Program-made: the position numbers and the translations under genes | Assembly: GCA_964634885.1 (NCBI GenBank) | Contig: CAZWLN010000040.1 | Coordinates: 1 to 43,750, forward strand | Direction of reading: 5' to 3' | Length of the DNA stretch: 43,750 nucleotides | Source of the DNA: DAINRZ01 sp964634885 | Lineage (GTDB): Bacteria; Bacteroidota; Ignavibacteria; Kapaibacteriales; UBA2268 | Shown here: positions 37,440 to 43,750 of the stretch, one piece after another | Layout of the letters: the number at the start of each line of letters is the position of its first letter | Position numbering within the stretch: the first letter of the stretch is position 1 | The notes under the pieces: generated by a model | The model's database searches: none | What the model saw: the letters and a program-made list of their open reading frames with translations, nothing else | What the model was told of the DNA's origin: nothing

Positions 37440-37850
37440 GGCTCTTCGCTATTCAGTATGGGGAACATTATATTGATAATGATGATAGTAAAGAGACTGC
37501 AATATCAGTAGATTTGGTAGAGACGCAAGGCCTTGCGTCTCTACTGGTGCGGGTTTCCACAGTTTCGTATAATGGAATATAACGCTCGTTGTTCTTCAAC
37601 CCCACCTAAATCCTCCCCAAGGGGAGGACTTGAAGAAACACCCCTTATCCTTGGGAAAGGTAGGGATGGAGTTGTCAAGTTTATCAAGTTCATAAAGTAA
37701 AGAGAACAGAAAAGCAGAATTACCGGTTTTCTTTCACCTTCCCCTTGGGGAAGGCTGGGATGGGGTAGCTCGAATATTTGAGAATTTACCTTTCAATTAC
37801 TACTTCCCCACTACAAATAGCGAAGAACCGAGAATAGTCCCCTTACCTTT
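37440..37850. repeat. Dispersed intergenic repeat, copy B
   Basis: Sits in the 831-base spacer between the two divergent OmpA-like genes and is homologous along its length to 4720-5170 in the same orientation. Shared landmarks are GCTCTTCGCTATTC, the GAGACGCAAGG palindrome, TTTCCACAGTTTCGTAT, TCGTTGTTCTTCAACCCCAC, CCTCCCC-AA-GGGGAGG, CTTCCCCTTGGGGAAGG, GGGATGGGGT and CAATTACTA. Indels and substitutions show both copies are old. The rest of the spacer, 37298-37439 and 37851-38128, is AT-rich with no gene seen and should contain the two divergent promoters. Confidence 0.85.
37517..37544. repeat. Perfect 28-bp palindrome inside repeat copy B
   Basis: Arms GTAGAGACGCAAGG and CCTTGCGTCTCTAC abut with no loop. 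It is the best preserved part of the repeat and is intact for 22 of these bases in copy A, so it may be the mobile or functional core. Confidence 0.88.
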
Positions 37851-38128
37851 TAACTGTAATACACACAATCTGCCCCTCCGACAATATGTACATGGCTTTC
37901 CTGGTCATTTTCTTTTTACTGTCAGCAGTGAATCAATGTCGAGGAGAAAGAATTCCCGAAAATTTATCATTTTTATATAATTTTTATATGATATTTCTTT
38001 GAAAAACCAATTAATAATTTTATATTAATATATTACATTATGTAATTTTTCAAGGCAGAATGTGTGTTTTTTAATAAATATGTCATACTGATAATAAAGA
38101 ATGTATTTCTTAACAATTTGGTACGCAA

Positions 38129-40297
38129 ATGAGAAAACCCATTTTTATCGCTCTGTTCATCCTTACATTGACGGGACAGCAGGCCATCGCACAAACAACC
38201 GGCACTCCTGAAAAAACCTTCGGGAATAAATACGGACTTTTCGGCGGTATTAATCTTAATATGCATACGTCGGATTTTCATACACTTCCGGGCTACCCCA
38301 TCTGCTGCCCCCATTTTCTTACGGGCAAAGGGACGGGTTTTACCGTTGGAGCCCTGGCCGAATTTAACCTTTCAGACCTGTTCTTCCTCGGCGTCCGAGG
38401 CAGCTACACTGCTTACGACGCACTTCTCTCCGAAAAGGAGAATACAACTTTCATCATGAACGGAACAGCGTACAAGGACGGAGAGTTCGAGTACCGTATC
38501 GATTCAAAGCTCGGTAATGCCGGCCTCGACGTAATGCTCGGGGTAAGGCTGTTCGCCGGCCTGGCACTTCACGTCGGCGGCAGGGCCGGGTTAAATATAT
38601 CGGGCACCTTCGACCAGGTCGAAGAGCTGACCAATCCGTCATCGGGAGCGACATTCATAGACCCCGTTACCAAAGAAGACAGCCACAGCAGGACCAGGAA
38701 TAAATTTTCGGGCGACATACCCGATCTCAACAGTTTCCAGGCTTCACTGCTCGGCGGGATTTCCTATGACCTGCCGCTGAACAGTGAGGGTTCACTCTGG
38801 CTCAGTCCCGAAGTCTTCTATTCCTTCGGCCTCACAGATATTGTCAAAGACTCCAACTGGAAAGCAAACAGCCTCCGGCTGGGCCTTGCCGTCAAGTATC
38901 AGCCCTTAGAAACCGTATTTGAAAATATCAGGCATGAAAACATCGACACTCTCAGGCTGCCCAATACTAACCTCAAGGAAGAAACACTGATTACCGGCAT
39001 TCCGAATGAGACCTCCTCAGTCTCCAAATCAGGGAACAGGGAAATTACTACCACGACATACTCCAGGACCGACACCCTGTTCTATCCGAAGAAACTCAGG
39101 CTTTTGAGCGACATTACCGCCGTCGGCATCGACTCGACAGGAAAAGAGGTACCAAACCCGAAGTTCGTTGTTGAAGAATTCGTATCGAACCGCCTCGACC
39201 CACTGCTCAATTATGTTTTCTTCGACGAAAACAGCAGCCTGCTCGGCAGGAAATACCGGAAACTGAACAGCAGTGAAGCTGACGGGTTCTCAGTCAGCAA
39301 CCTGTACTCAGACTCTACCCTCGGCATCTATTACAGCATTTTGAACATCGTCGGCAGCAGGCTCAGGCAGTATCCCGACGCCAAACTCAAGCTCGTAGGC
39401 TGCAATGCCGCAATCGGGACGGAAAAAGACAACAGGGAATTGTCGAAAAAACGTGCTGAGACTGTAAAAGAATACTTGGTTACGAATTGGGCCGTCAAAC
39501 CCGAGCGTATCTCAATCGAAGTAAGGGATTTGCCCGAGAAAGCTTCCGTACCGATTGAAGAACCCATGAAAGCCGAAGAAAACCGCCGCGTCGAACTTTA
39601 CTCTAATAACTACGAGATACTCAAACCCGTGACAACGACAGATACACTGAGAAGTGTCAATCCGCCCGTCGTCAGGTTCAAGCCTTCAACCGAAGCCGAG
39701 GCCGGCGTCGATAACTGGAAGCTGACGGTCAGCCAGACTTCTGCCGCCAATGATGCCTTCTCGCGGGAAAGCTCTGTCGAGGCTGTACCAAGCTCAATCG
39801 ACTGGCAGTTAAACAAGGAACAAAGGCTGGCGCCACACTCTCTGGCTCCCTTCATTTACAACCTGAAGGTAACGGACAAGGTGAACCAGTCTGTAAAAAC
39901 TTCTGACCAGAAGCTCGACATGGAAATCATCACAATCGAGAAGAAACGTACGATGAGGATCGGCGACATGGAAATCGACAAATATTCACTCATCCTCTTC
40001 GACTTCGACAAATCGGATATTTCCGGCTCGAACAAAAAAATCACCGATTACATCAAGAGCAGGATTAAACCTAATTCAACAATTGAAATCCTTGGCTACA
40101 CAGACATCCTTGGCATGTACGATTACAACAAGAGCTTGTCCCAGCGCCGAGCCGACGCCGTCAAGACGCTTTTGGGCAGGTCCGACGTTACGGTTAAGGC
40201 ATACGGCGAAGATGAGAACATGTACGACAACTCCTCGCCCGAAGGCAGGTTCTATTGCCGTACTGTCGTAATCAATGTACAGACACCGGTAGAATAA
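38129..40297 (+). CDS. Outer-membrane protein with two C-terminal OmpA-like domains (paralogue 2)
   Basis: 722 residues. Signal peptide MRKPIFIALFILTLTGQQAIA before Gln. It is collinear with the minus-strand paralogue across the spacer: barrel-like N-terminal part with YPICCPHFLTGKGTGF, FLGVRGSYTAYDALL and ALHVGGRAGLNISG; a first OmpA-like domain (about 405-500) with LVGCN and LSKKRAETVKEYL; and a second (about 610-720) with ILFDFDKSDISG, IEILGYTDILG and LSQRRADAVKTLL. As in the paralogue, the Asp of domain 1 is replaced by Asn while domain 2 keeps Asp and Arg. This suggests domain 2 grips peptidoglycan and domain 1 has another role. It is monocistronic and ends at a strong terminator. Confidence 0.88.
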   Translation: MRKPIFIALFILTLTGQQAIAQTTGTPEKTFGNKYGLFGGINLNMHTSDFHTLPGYPICCPHFLTGKGTGFTVGALAEFNLSDLFFLGVRGSYTAYDALLSEKENTTFIMNGTAYKDGEFEYRIDSKLGNAGLDVMLGVRLFAGLALHVGGRAGLNISGTFDQVEELTNPSSGATFIDPVTKEDSHSRTRNKFSGDIPDLNSFQASLLGGISYDLPLNSEGSLWLSPEVFYSFGLTDIVKDSNWKANSLRLGLAVKYQPLETVFENIRHENIDTLRLPNTNLKEETLITGIPNETSSVSKSGNREITTTTYSRTDTLFYPKKLRLLSDITAVGIDSTGKEVPNPKFVVEEFVSNRLDPLLNYVFFDENSSLLGRKYRKLNSSEADGFSVSNLYSDSTLGIYYSILNIVGSRLRQYPDAKLKLVGCNAAIGTEKDNRELSKKRAETVKEYLVTNWAVKPERISIEVRDLPEKASVPIEEPMKAEENRRVELYSNNYEILKPVTTTDTLRSVNPPVVRFKPSTEAEAGVDNWKLTVSQTSAANDAFSRESSVEAVPSSIDWQLNKEQRLAPHSLAPFIYNLKVTDKVNQSVKTSDQKLDMEIITIEKKRTMRIGDMEIDKYSLILFDFDKSDISGSNKKITDYIKSRIKPNSTIEILGYTDILGMYDYNKSLSQRRADAVKTLLGRSDVTVKAYGEDENMYDNSSPEGRFYCRTVVINVQTPVE

Positions 40298-40312
40298 ACA
40301 TCTATATTCTAT

Positions 40313-40495
40313 TTAATTATCATCCGAAGGCATTGTGTCTTCGGATGATTTTTTTTTGCAGCGGACCTCATCTTCCTCTTCCACCTGGCTCTCCGCCTCT
40401 GTCAGCAGCCACTGCAATACCATCAGCCGGTCCTTGTCGAGCGGCTCGTAGCTGCCGTTCAGGACGATGTTCATATAGCAGTAATCTATCAGCAT
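40313..40495 (-). CDS. Small acidic protein at the end of the phage-like cassette
   Basis: 60 residues. The ATG at 40495 overlaps the stop of the upstream gene by seven bases (ATGCTGA), strong evidence for coupled translation; a longer frame upstream is a shadow. The sequence has one folded-looking helix (LDKDRLMVLQWLLTEAESQV) and a highly charged tail (EEEDEVRCKKKSSEDTM). No family is recognised. The tail is encoded across the terminator hairpin of the convergent OmpA-like gene. Small acidic proteins of this kind are common in phage structural modules as chaperones or accessories, but that is inference. Confidence 0.55.
   Translation of the reverse strand: MLIDYCYMNIVLNGSYEPLDKDRLMVLQWLLTEAESQVEEEDEVRCKKKSSEDTMPSDDN
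40319..40358 (+). terminator. Rho-independent terminator of the OmpA-like gene
   Basis: Perfect 11-bp stem (40319-40329 ATCATCCGAAG with 40339-40349 CTTCGGATGAT), 9-base loop, then a T run to 40358. It begins 22 bases after the stop at 40297. The same bases encode the last residues of the convergent small protein on the other strand. Confidence 0.9.
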
Positions 40496-40980
40496 TCCAG
40501 CCTGTGAGCGGTTTCGATGCGTAAATAAACGGCAGTAGCCCCGATGGCTGTCCCAATCGACTGCACCAGGTCTTCGTCCGTGCTCTTCGCTACCGGTGGC
40601 GCCTGGCTGATGTTCGGCGCTCCCTTTCTGACAAAGCATTTCTTTCCGGTTGTCAGGCCGTCGATCCCGTCCAGGTTGATAATGCCCGCTATCCTCATCT
40701 TCACTGTGCTGCCCGCCGCCACGGTTTCCAGTATTATCCCTGCGGGCGGCCTTGCCTCGCTGCTCAGGCTGCTGGCGTGGTATATTTTTCCACCGCTGAT
40801 TGCACCGGCATTGTCAACGGTAACATCCTCGCCGGCTTCGAGCTCAATATCGATGTTGTCGATATCCATTGCTTCAATCGACGATGTATTTTCAAGCACC
40901 GACCTTTGTACAGCATTGCTGCTGCCCAGGATATGGCGTTTGAGATTGGCTTTGTAAGCCGGAGCATCAATAAAAGGCAT
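40489..40980 (-). CDS. Putative phage appendage/structural protein
   Basis: 163 residues from the ATG at 40980, preceded by a strong GGGGGGA, overlapping the upstream gene by 14 bases. The C-terminal half reads IINLDGIDGLTTGKKCFVRKGAPNISQAPP..., then DLVQSIGTAIGATAVYLRIE. This matches the small beta-sandwich motif common in phage head-decoration and tail-appendage proteins (a 'GxxYYLS..G.It...P...D.VQ.IG.A....L.I' pattern recalled from such proteins). The middle has beta-rich GEDVTVDNAGAISGGKIYHAS. Assignment is by pattern only. Its overlap with the genes on both sides marks it as part of one tightly packed module. Confidence 0.5.
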   Translation of the reverse strand: MPFIDAPAYKANLKRHILGSSNAVQRSVLENTSSIEAMDIDNIDIELEAGEDVTVDNAGAISGGKIYHASSLSSEARPPAGIILETVAAGSTVKMRIAGIINLDGIDGLTTGKKCFVRKGAPNISQAPPVAKSTDEDLVQSIGTAIGATAVYLRIETAHRLEC

Positions 40981-42820
40981 TGTCCCCCCTGATGAAAGCT
41001 GTAACATCAATTGTGTTTCCGGTCAGGTCCGCTTCGAGTGCGGTAACGAAGGCATTGGCGCTGTGTGCCGGAAACGGCGCACCGCCGTACCCGAGTAACC
41101 CGGTGAAGTCAATATGCAGGTGCAGTCCCAGGTCCCGGACATTTATCACATCGGTGGAGGCTGTAAATTCCATCATTCCCTGGTTCTTATTATTGAAACA
41201 ATAGGCGGCAGCCTTCGATGTCAAAGCGCCGATGCCGCTTTCCGCCTGCCTGTCCAGCAGGAAATTCCTGTAATAATTCCTCGCAGCATTTTCAAGCCTG
41301 TTGCGGTGCAGGTTCGGAATGGACGTCGAGAGCTCTCCGTTGCCGATCTTATTCGTGCCGTCAACAGAAACCGAGCACCATTCGTGAATCCTGAGCATTT
41401 CCTGCAGGGAAGAATCATAATAGAAAAGGCATTGCAGGACAGCTTCCGGCAGCGGCATCCGGTTCAACCCGTCCGGTTGGCCTTCCCTGAAGAGCCTTTT
41501 GTAATCTTCGGGCCAATCCTTGAGAGCAGGACTTACCCTGATATTATGAATAATATTCTTAATTTCGTAACCGCCCTCGTCCAGCCCGAAACTGCTGTTA
41601 ACACTGCTGTATTCATTAATGTCATTCTCCGTCAGATCGCCGACGTGGGTAATAGACATCTCGAATTCGGCGCCGTAGGTAATCTTGAAATCGTTTAATA
41701 CGGACTCCGCCCCCAACTGCCTGATGGCCACCGGCTGTGTGCTGTCGTCGATATACGTAAACACCGGATTGAAGCAGGCCCTGACTTCCTTACCGCTATA
41801 GCAGTAAAACAGCTTGCAGAAGAAATTCTCCGCCAGCAGCCTGAATACATTGAAAACATTCCTGTAATCCTTGTACCAGCTCTCTTTGCAGTCCCCGTTG
41901 AAAAGCAAACCTCCGGCAAGAGTCTTTTCCTCGTTGTTTTTGAATACATGGCTTATTACAAGAATGTCGTCCCTGTCGCTGATTGCCGTTCCCGGCGCTG
42001 CCGCAGTAGTGCAGTCCTGGCGGTAGAAATCCATCCACGACAGGAAATCATGAATAAAAACCAATGTATTATCTGTATCTCCCGTTCGCCTGTATGCCCT
42101 GATGAGGTTCCCTGCATCGTTCCGGACCAGTGCCATGAACCCGGCGTTGAAACCGGCTCCGGCGAACCTCAGCCCATCCTTACCCCACAACGCCGGTGGA
42201 ACCGTAACGACAAATGTCCGGTCGTTCTGGCTGAACCTGTCGTACATCAGCTCCTTCACATGCCTTGTGCTGTCCTGTTTCACCTGCTCCCACAACTCCT
42301 GGCCAATGCGGTCAATCTTCAGGTTCCTCAGTACTGTTTCCGCCAGCCCCAGCACATTGATCTTGTGAGTGCCGTCGGACCCGAGTTCATACTGTTTGAC
42401 ACGTTCCTGGACACCGTCCCACACCAAATTCCACGAGCTGCCGCCGTCATCAGACTCCGTAATGAACCAGCGGTTGGGTATGTATATTGCCTCACCGTTT
42501 ACAACAACAGTTTCCGTGCTTTGCTGCCTCAGGATGTATGCCCTCAGCGCCCCGCTGTCATAGCCGTAAACGCTGTGGCTGCCGAGGCAGCGCAGGTTCA
42601 GCTCAATCGCCAGGTTATCCGCGAGCTGCTGCCCGACGGGCATATCGCGGTCAAAGCCACGTTCGAGCTTCGCCGATTTAATAAAATTGTTGGGCAATTC
42701 CGCATATTGAGGCGACGATGAATACAATACGGCGCTGCCGGGGGCAAAATTAAGCCTGCGCTCTGTGCCGCCGCTGCTTCCCAGTCTGTGGTAATAAACA
42801 ACATCGATGCCTGTTTCCAT
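40967..42820 (-). CDS. Large protein of phage tail/baseplate type (tentative)
   Basis: 617 residues. The stop of the upstream gene and this ATG overlap as TGATG with GGCGGAG just before; a GTG one codon upstream is possible. There is no signal peptide or membrane segment. The N-terminal 150 residues are beta-rich (AELPNNFIKSAKLERGFD, PVGQQLADNLAIELNL, NRWFITESDDGGSSWNLVWDG). The middle is mixed and the C-terminus beta-rich (LGLHLHIDFTGLLGY). The layout, a beta-sandwich followed by a long mixed region and an appendage-like gene, resembles distal-tail or baseplate-hub proteins of long-tailed phages. No conserved signature confirms it. Alternatives are a contractile-injection-system baseplate part or an unrelated large protein. 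Confidence 0.45.
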   Translation of the reverse strand: METGIDVVYYHRLGSSGGTERRLNFAPGSAVLYSSSPQYAELPNNFIKSAKLERGFDRDMPVGQQLADNLAIELNLRCLGSHSVYGYDSGALRAYILRQQSTETVVVNGEAIYIPNRWFITESDDGGSSWNLVWDGVQERVKQYELGSDGTHKINVLGLAETVLRNLKIDRIGQELWEQVKQDSTRHVKELMYDRFSQNDRTFVVTVPPALWGKDGLRFAGAGFNAGFMALVRNDAGNLIRAYRRTGDTDNTLVFIHDFLSWMDFYRQDCTTAAAPGTAISDRDDILVISHVFKNNEEKTLAGGLLFNGDCKESWYKDYRNVFNVFRLLAENFFCKLFYCYSGKEVRACFNPVFTYIDDSTQPVAIRQLGAESVLNDFKITYGAEFEMSITHVGDLTENDINEYSSVNSSFGLDEGGYEIKNIIHNIRVSPALKDWPEDYKRLFREGQPDGLNRMPLPEAVLQCLFYYDSSLQEMLRIHEWCSVSVDGTNKIGNGELSTSIPNLHRNRLENAARNYYRNFLLDRQAESGIGALTSKAAAYCFNNKNQGMMEFTASTDVINVRDLGLHLHIDFTGLLGYGGAPFPAHSANAFVTALEADLTGNTIDVTAFIRGDNAFY

Positions 42821-43269
42821 CACTCCGCCTTTCTGTGCCTGAATTCCAGTTCGACCATAGTAAACTCGTGGAACCTCGTTTCGTTCCAGTTCATCAGGTT
42901 GACAGCCCTCGGCACGGCTTCTTCCCCGAACCCGATATTATAATTAGCGCTGTATATCCACTTGAAAGGCTTCTTGAGGACGGCCAGCTCCGGGAAGTAG
43001 GAATCGAAGCTGAGTTTCTCCGCCGGATAGCGGCGGTACAGCACTTTAACATTATAAGTACCAAAGAAGCGGCTGTCCACATATACACGCCTGTCGGCAT
43101 ATTCGCTCTCGTCGGTTTCCAGGCTCATGCCTGCCCCGAGATCATAGCAGTTAATATCGGCTTCCACTTTGCCCGTAAGCGCAGCAAAATCGCCCGGATA
43201 GGACGGTGTTTCCGTCCCTATGATATCCGTATCGGCGCCGATTATCTTTAATATCACCGGACTTGCCAT
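42820..43269 (-). CDS. Small beta-rich protein heading the phage-like cassette
   Basis: 149 residues with AAGGA nine bases before the ATG. No signal peptide. The sequence is dominated by short strands (SPVILKIIGADTDII, GTYNVKVLYRRYPAEKL, MVELEFRHRK) with little helix. No family is recognised. It is the first visible gene of four overlapping minus-strand genes, and its size and position before a 617-residue tail-like protein would fit a tail-tube or tail-completion role. The region upstream is a repeat tract, so the module may be truncated or continue beyond the right edge. Confidence 0.5.
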   Translation of the reverse strand: MASPVILKIIGADTDIIGTETPSYPGDFAALTGKVEADINCYDLGAGMSLETDESEYADRRVYVDSRFFGTYNVKVLYRRYPAEKLSFDSYFPELAVLKKPFKWIYSANYNIGFGEEAVPRAVNLMNWNETRFHEFTMVELEFRHRKAE

Positions 43270-43400
43270 AGATCATTCCTTAAGTAATTCAAATATTTTC
43301 TATTAATCTGATTGCTCTTCTTTCTCGATCTTCAATTCAGCATTCTAAATTTCTAATTCCACACTCCTAACTCCTCTTACCTAACTCACTTTTCTTCTTA

Positions 43401-43481
43401 AGATGGACTCCACCTTTCTTTGTTTGGAGGTGGACTGCGTCATCTAATCCCTCTTTCTTATCTTGGAGGTGGAGTCCATCT
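43401..43481. repeat. 15-bp perfect inverted repeat with three degenerate direct units
   Basis: AGATGGACTCCACCT at 43401-43415 and its exact reverse complement at 43467-43481. A partial direct copy, GGAGGTGGACTGCGTCATCT (43426-43445), lies between them. On the minus strand this gives three diverged GTCCAyCT-AAGAAAG-like units in a row. It sits immediately left of the heptamer array. Confidence 0.75.
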
Positions 43482-43506
43482 ACTCTTACCCGCTCCACAC
43501 TCTTTA

Positions 43507-43750
43507 ACCAGCCACCAGCCACCAACCACCAGCCACCAACAACCAGCAACCAGCCACCAGCAACCAGCCACCAGCCACCAGCAACCAGCCACCAGCAACC
43601 AGCCACCAGCCACCAACAACCAGCATCAAGCCACCAGCAACCAACCACCAGCAACCAACCACCAACCACCAACCACCAGCCACCAGCCACCAGCAACCAA
43701 CCACCAACCACCAGCCACCAACCACCAACCACCAACCACCAACCACCAAC
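43507..43750. repeat. Degenerate heptanucleotide minisatellite (34 full units plus 6 bases, cut by the window edge)
   Basis: Head-to-tail 7-bp units ACCA(G/A)C(C/A) with perfect phase from 43507 to the edge. Only unit positions 5 and 7 vary, except unit 18 (43626-43632), which is TCAAGCC. Units ACCAGCC and ACCAGCA dominate the left half and ACCAACC the right. The minus strand is GG-TT-GG-T-GG type. Two minus-strand frames stay open throughout only because the unit contains no stop codon; they would encode Gly/Trp/Val/Leu repeats and are not accepted as genes. Confidence 0.95.

Noticed and set aside
41948..42721. Plus-strand frame of 257 codons opposite the tail-like gene
   Set aside because: Low-complexity arginine/proline/valine shadow of a GC-rich gene; the minus frame is coupled to neighbours by short overlaps.
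43367..43735. Minus-strand frame encoding Gly/Trp/Val/Leu heptapeptide-like repeats, plus a second overlapping frame at 43504-43749
   Set aside because: Both frames are open only because the 7-bp unit has no stop codon; there is no ribosome-binding site and the two frames contradict each other.

Overview
The window looks like a chromosomal piece from the Bacteroidota / Ignavibacteriota / Kapabacteria (FCB) part of the tree. The evidence is three large secreted proteins ending in Por-type (type IX secretion, T9SS) sorting domains, VWA-WD40-'choice-of-anchor D' architectures, OmpA-like proteins with an N-terminal outer-membrane domain, an abundance of PAS-rich histidine kinases, moderately GC-rich genes separated by AT-rich spacers, and weak or variable Shine-Dalgarno sites. 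The assignment is by gene content only; there is no rRNA or other marker. No tRNA, rRNA, CRISPR array or transposase was seen.

Layout. (1) 1-2313: a minus-strand envelope or metal-stress operon encoding an ECF sigma factor, a small single-pass membrane protein (probable anti-sigma), a CnrX-like membrane-anchored sensor and a secreted Cys/His/Met-rich Spy-like protein. (2) 2478-4544: a DUF6958-like small protein and a POT-family peptide transporter, convergent on a shared terminator. (3) 4545-5197: a gene-free stretch holding copy A of a dispersed repeat. (4) 5198-9302: an OmpR-type two-component system (minus) divergent from a Gly-rich lipoprotein and a Spy-like protein without a signal peptide (plus). 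The divergent spacer carries an 11-bp-period direct repeat typical of OmpR/PhoB-class sites. (5) 9535-25709: a signalling island with a 2434-residue hybrid kinase (about 12 PAS, 3 GAF), then a four-gene operon of kinase, receiver, receiver-kinase and receiver. Together these have about 25 PAS and 4 GAF domains, but no HPt protein and no DNA-binding output. (6) 26011-40297: surface proteins, namely one WD40-like T9SS cargo, two tandem 1.23-kilo-residue VWA-WD40-SPD2/HYDIN-T9SS paralogues, and two OmpA-like paralogues divergent across copy B of the dispersed repeat. (7) 40313-43269: four overlapping minus-strand genes resembling a phage tail or appendage module. (8) 43401-43750: a 15-bp inverted repeat and a degenerate heptamer minisatellite running off the right edge.

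How it fits together (inference). The ECF operon and the two-component cluster both pair a membrane sensor with Spy-like proteins, and both upstream regions contain TTTTAC-type repeats at 11-bp spacing, so the two stress circuits may be cross-wired. The phosphorelay island probably feeds HPt and output proteins encoded elsewhere. The VWA/WD40 proteins and OmpA-like proteins are probably outer-surface or periplasm-spanning partners that arose by duplication.
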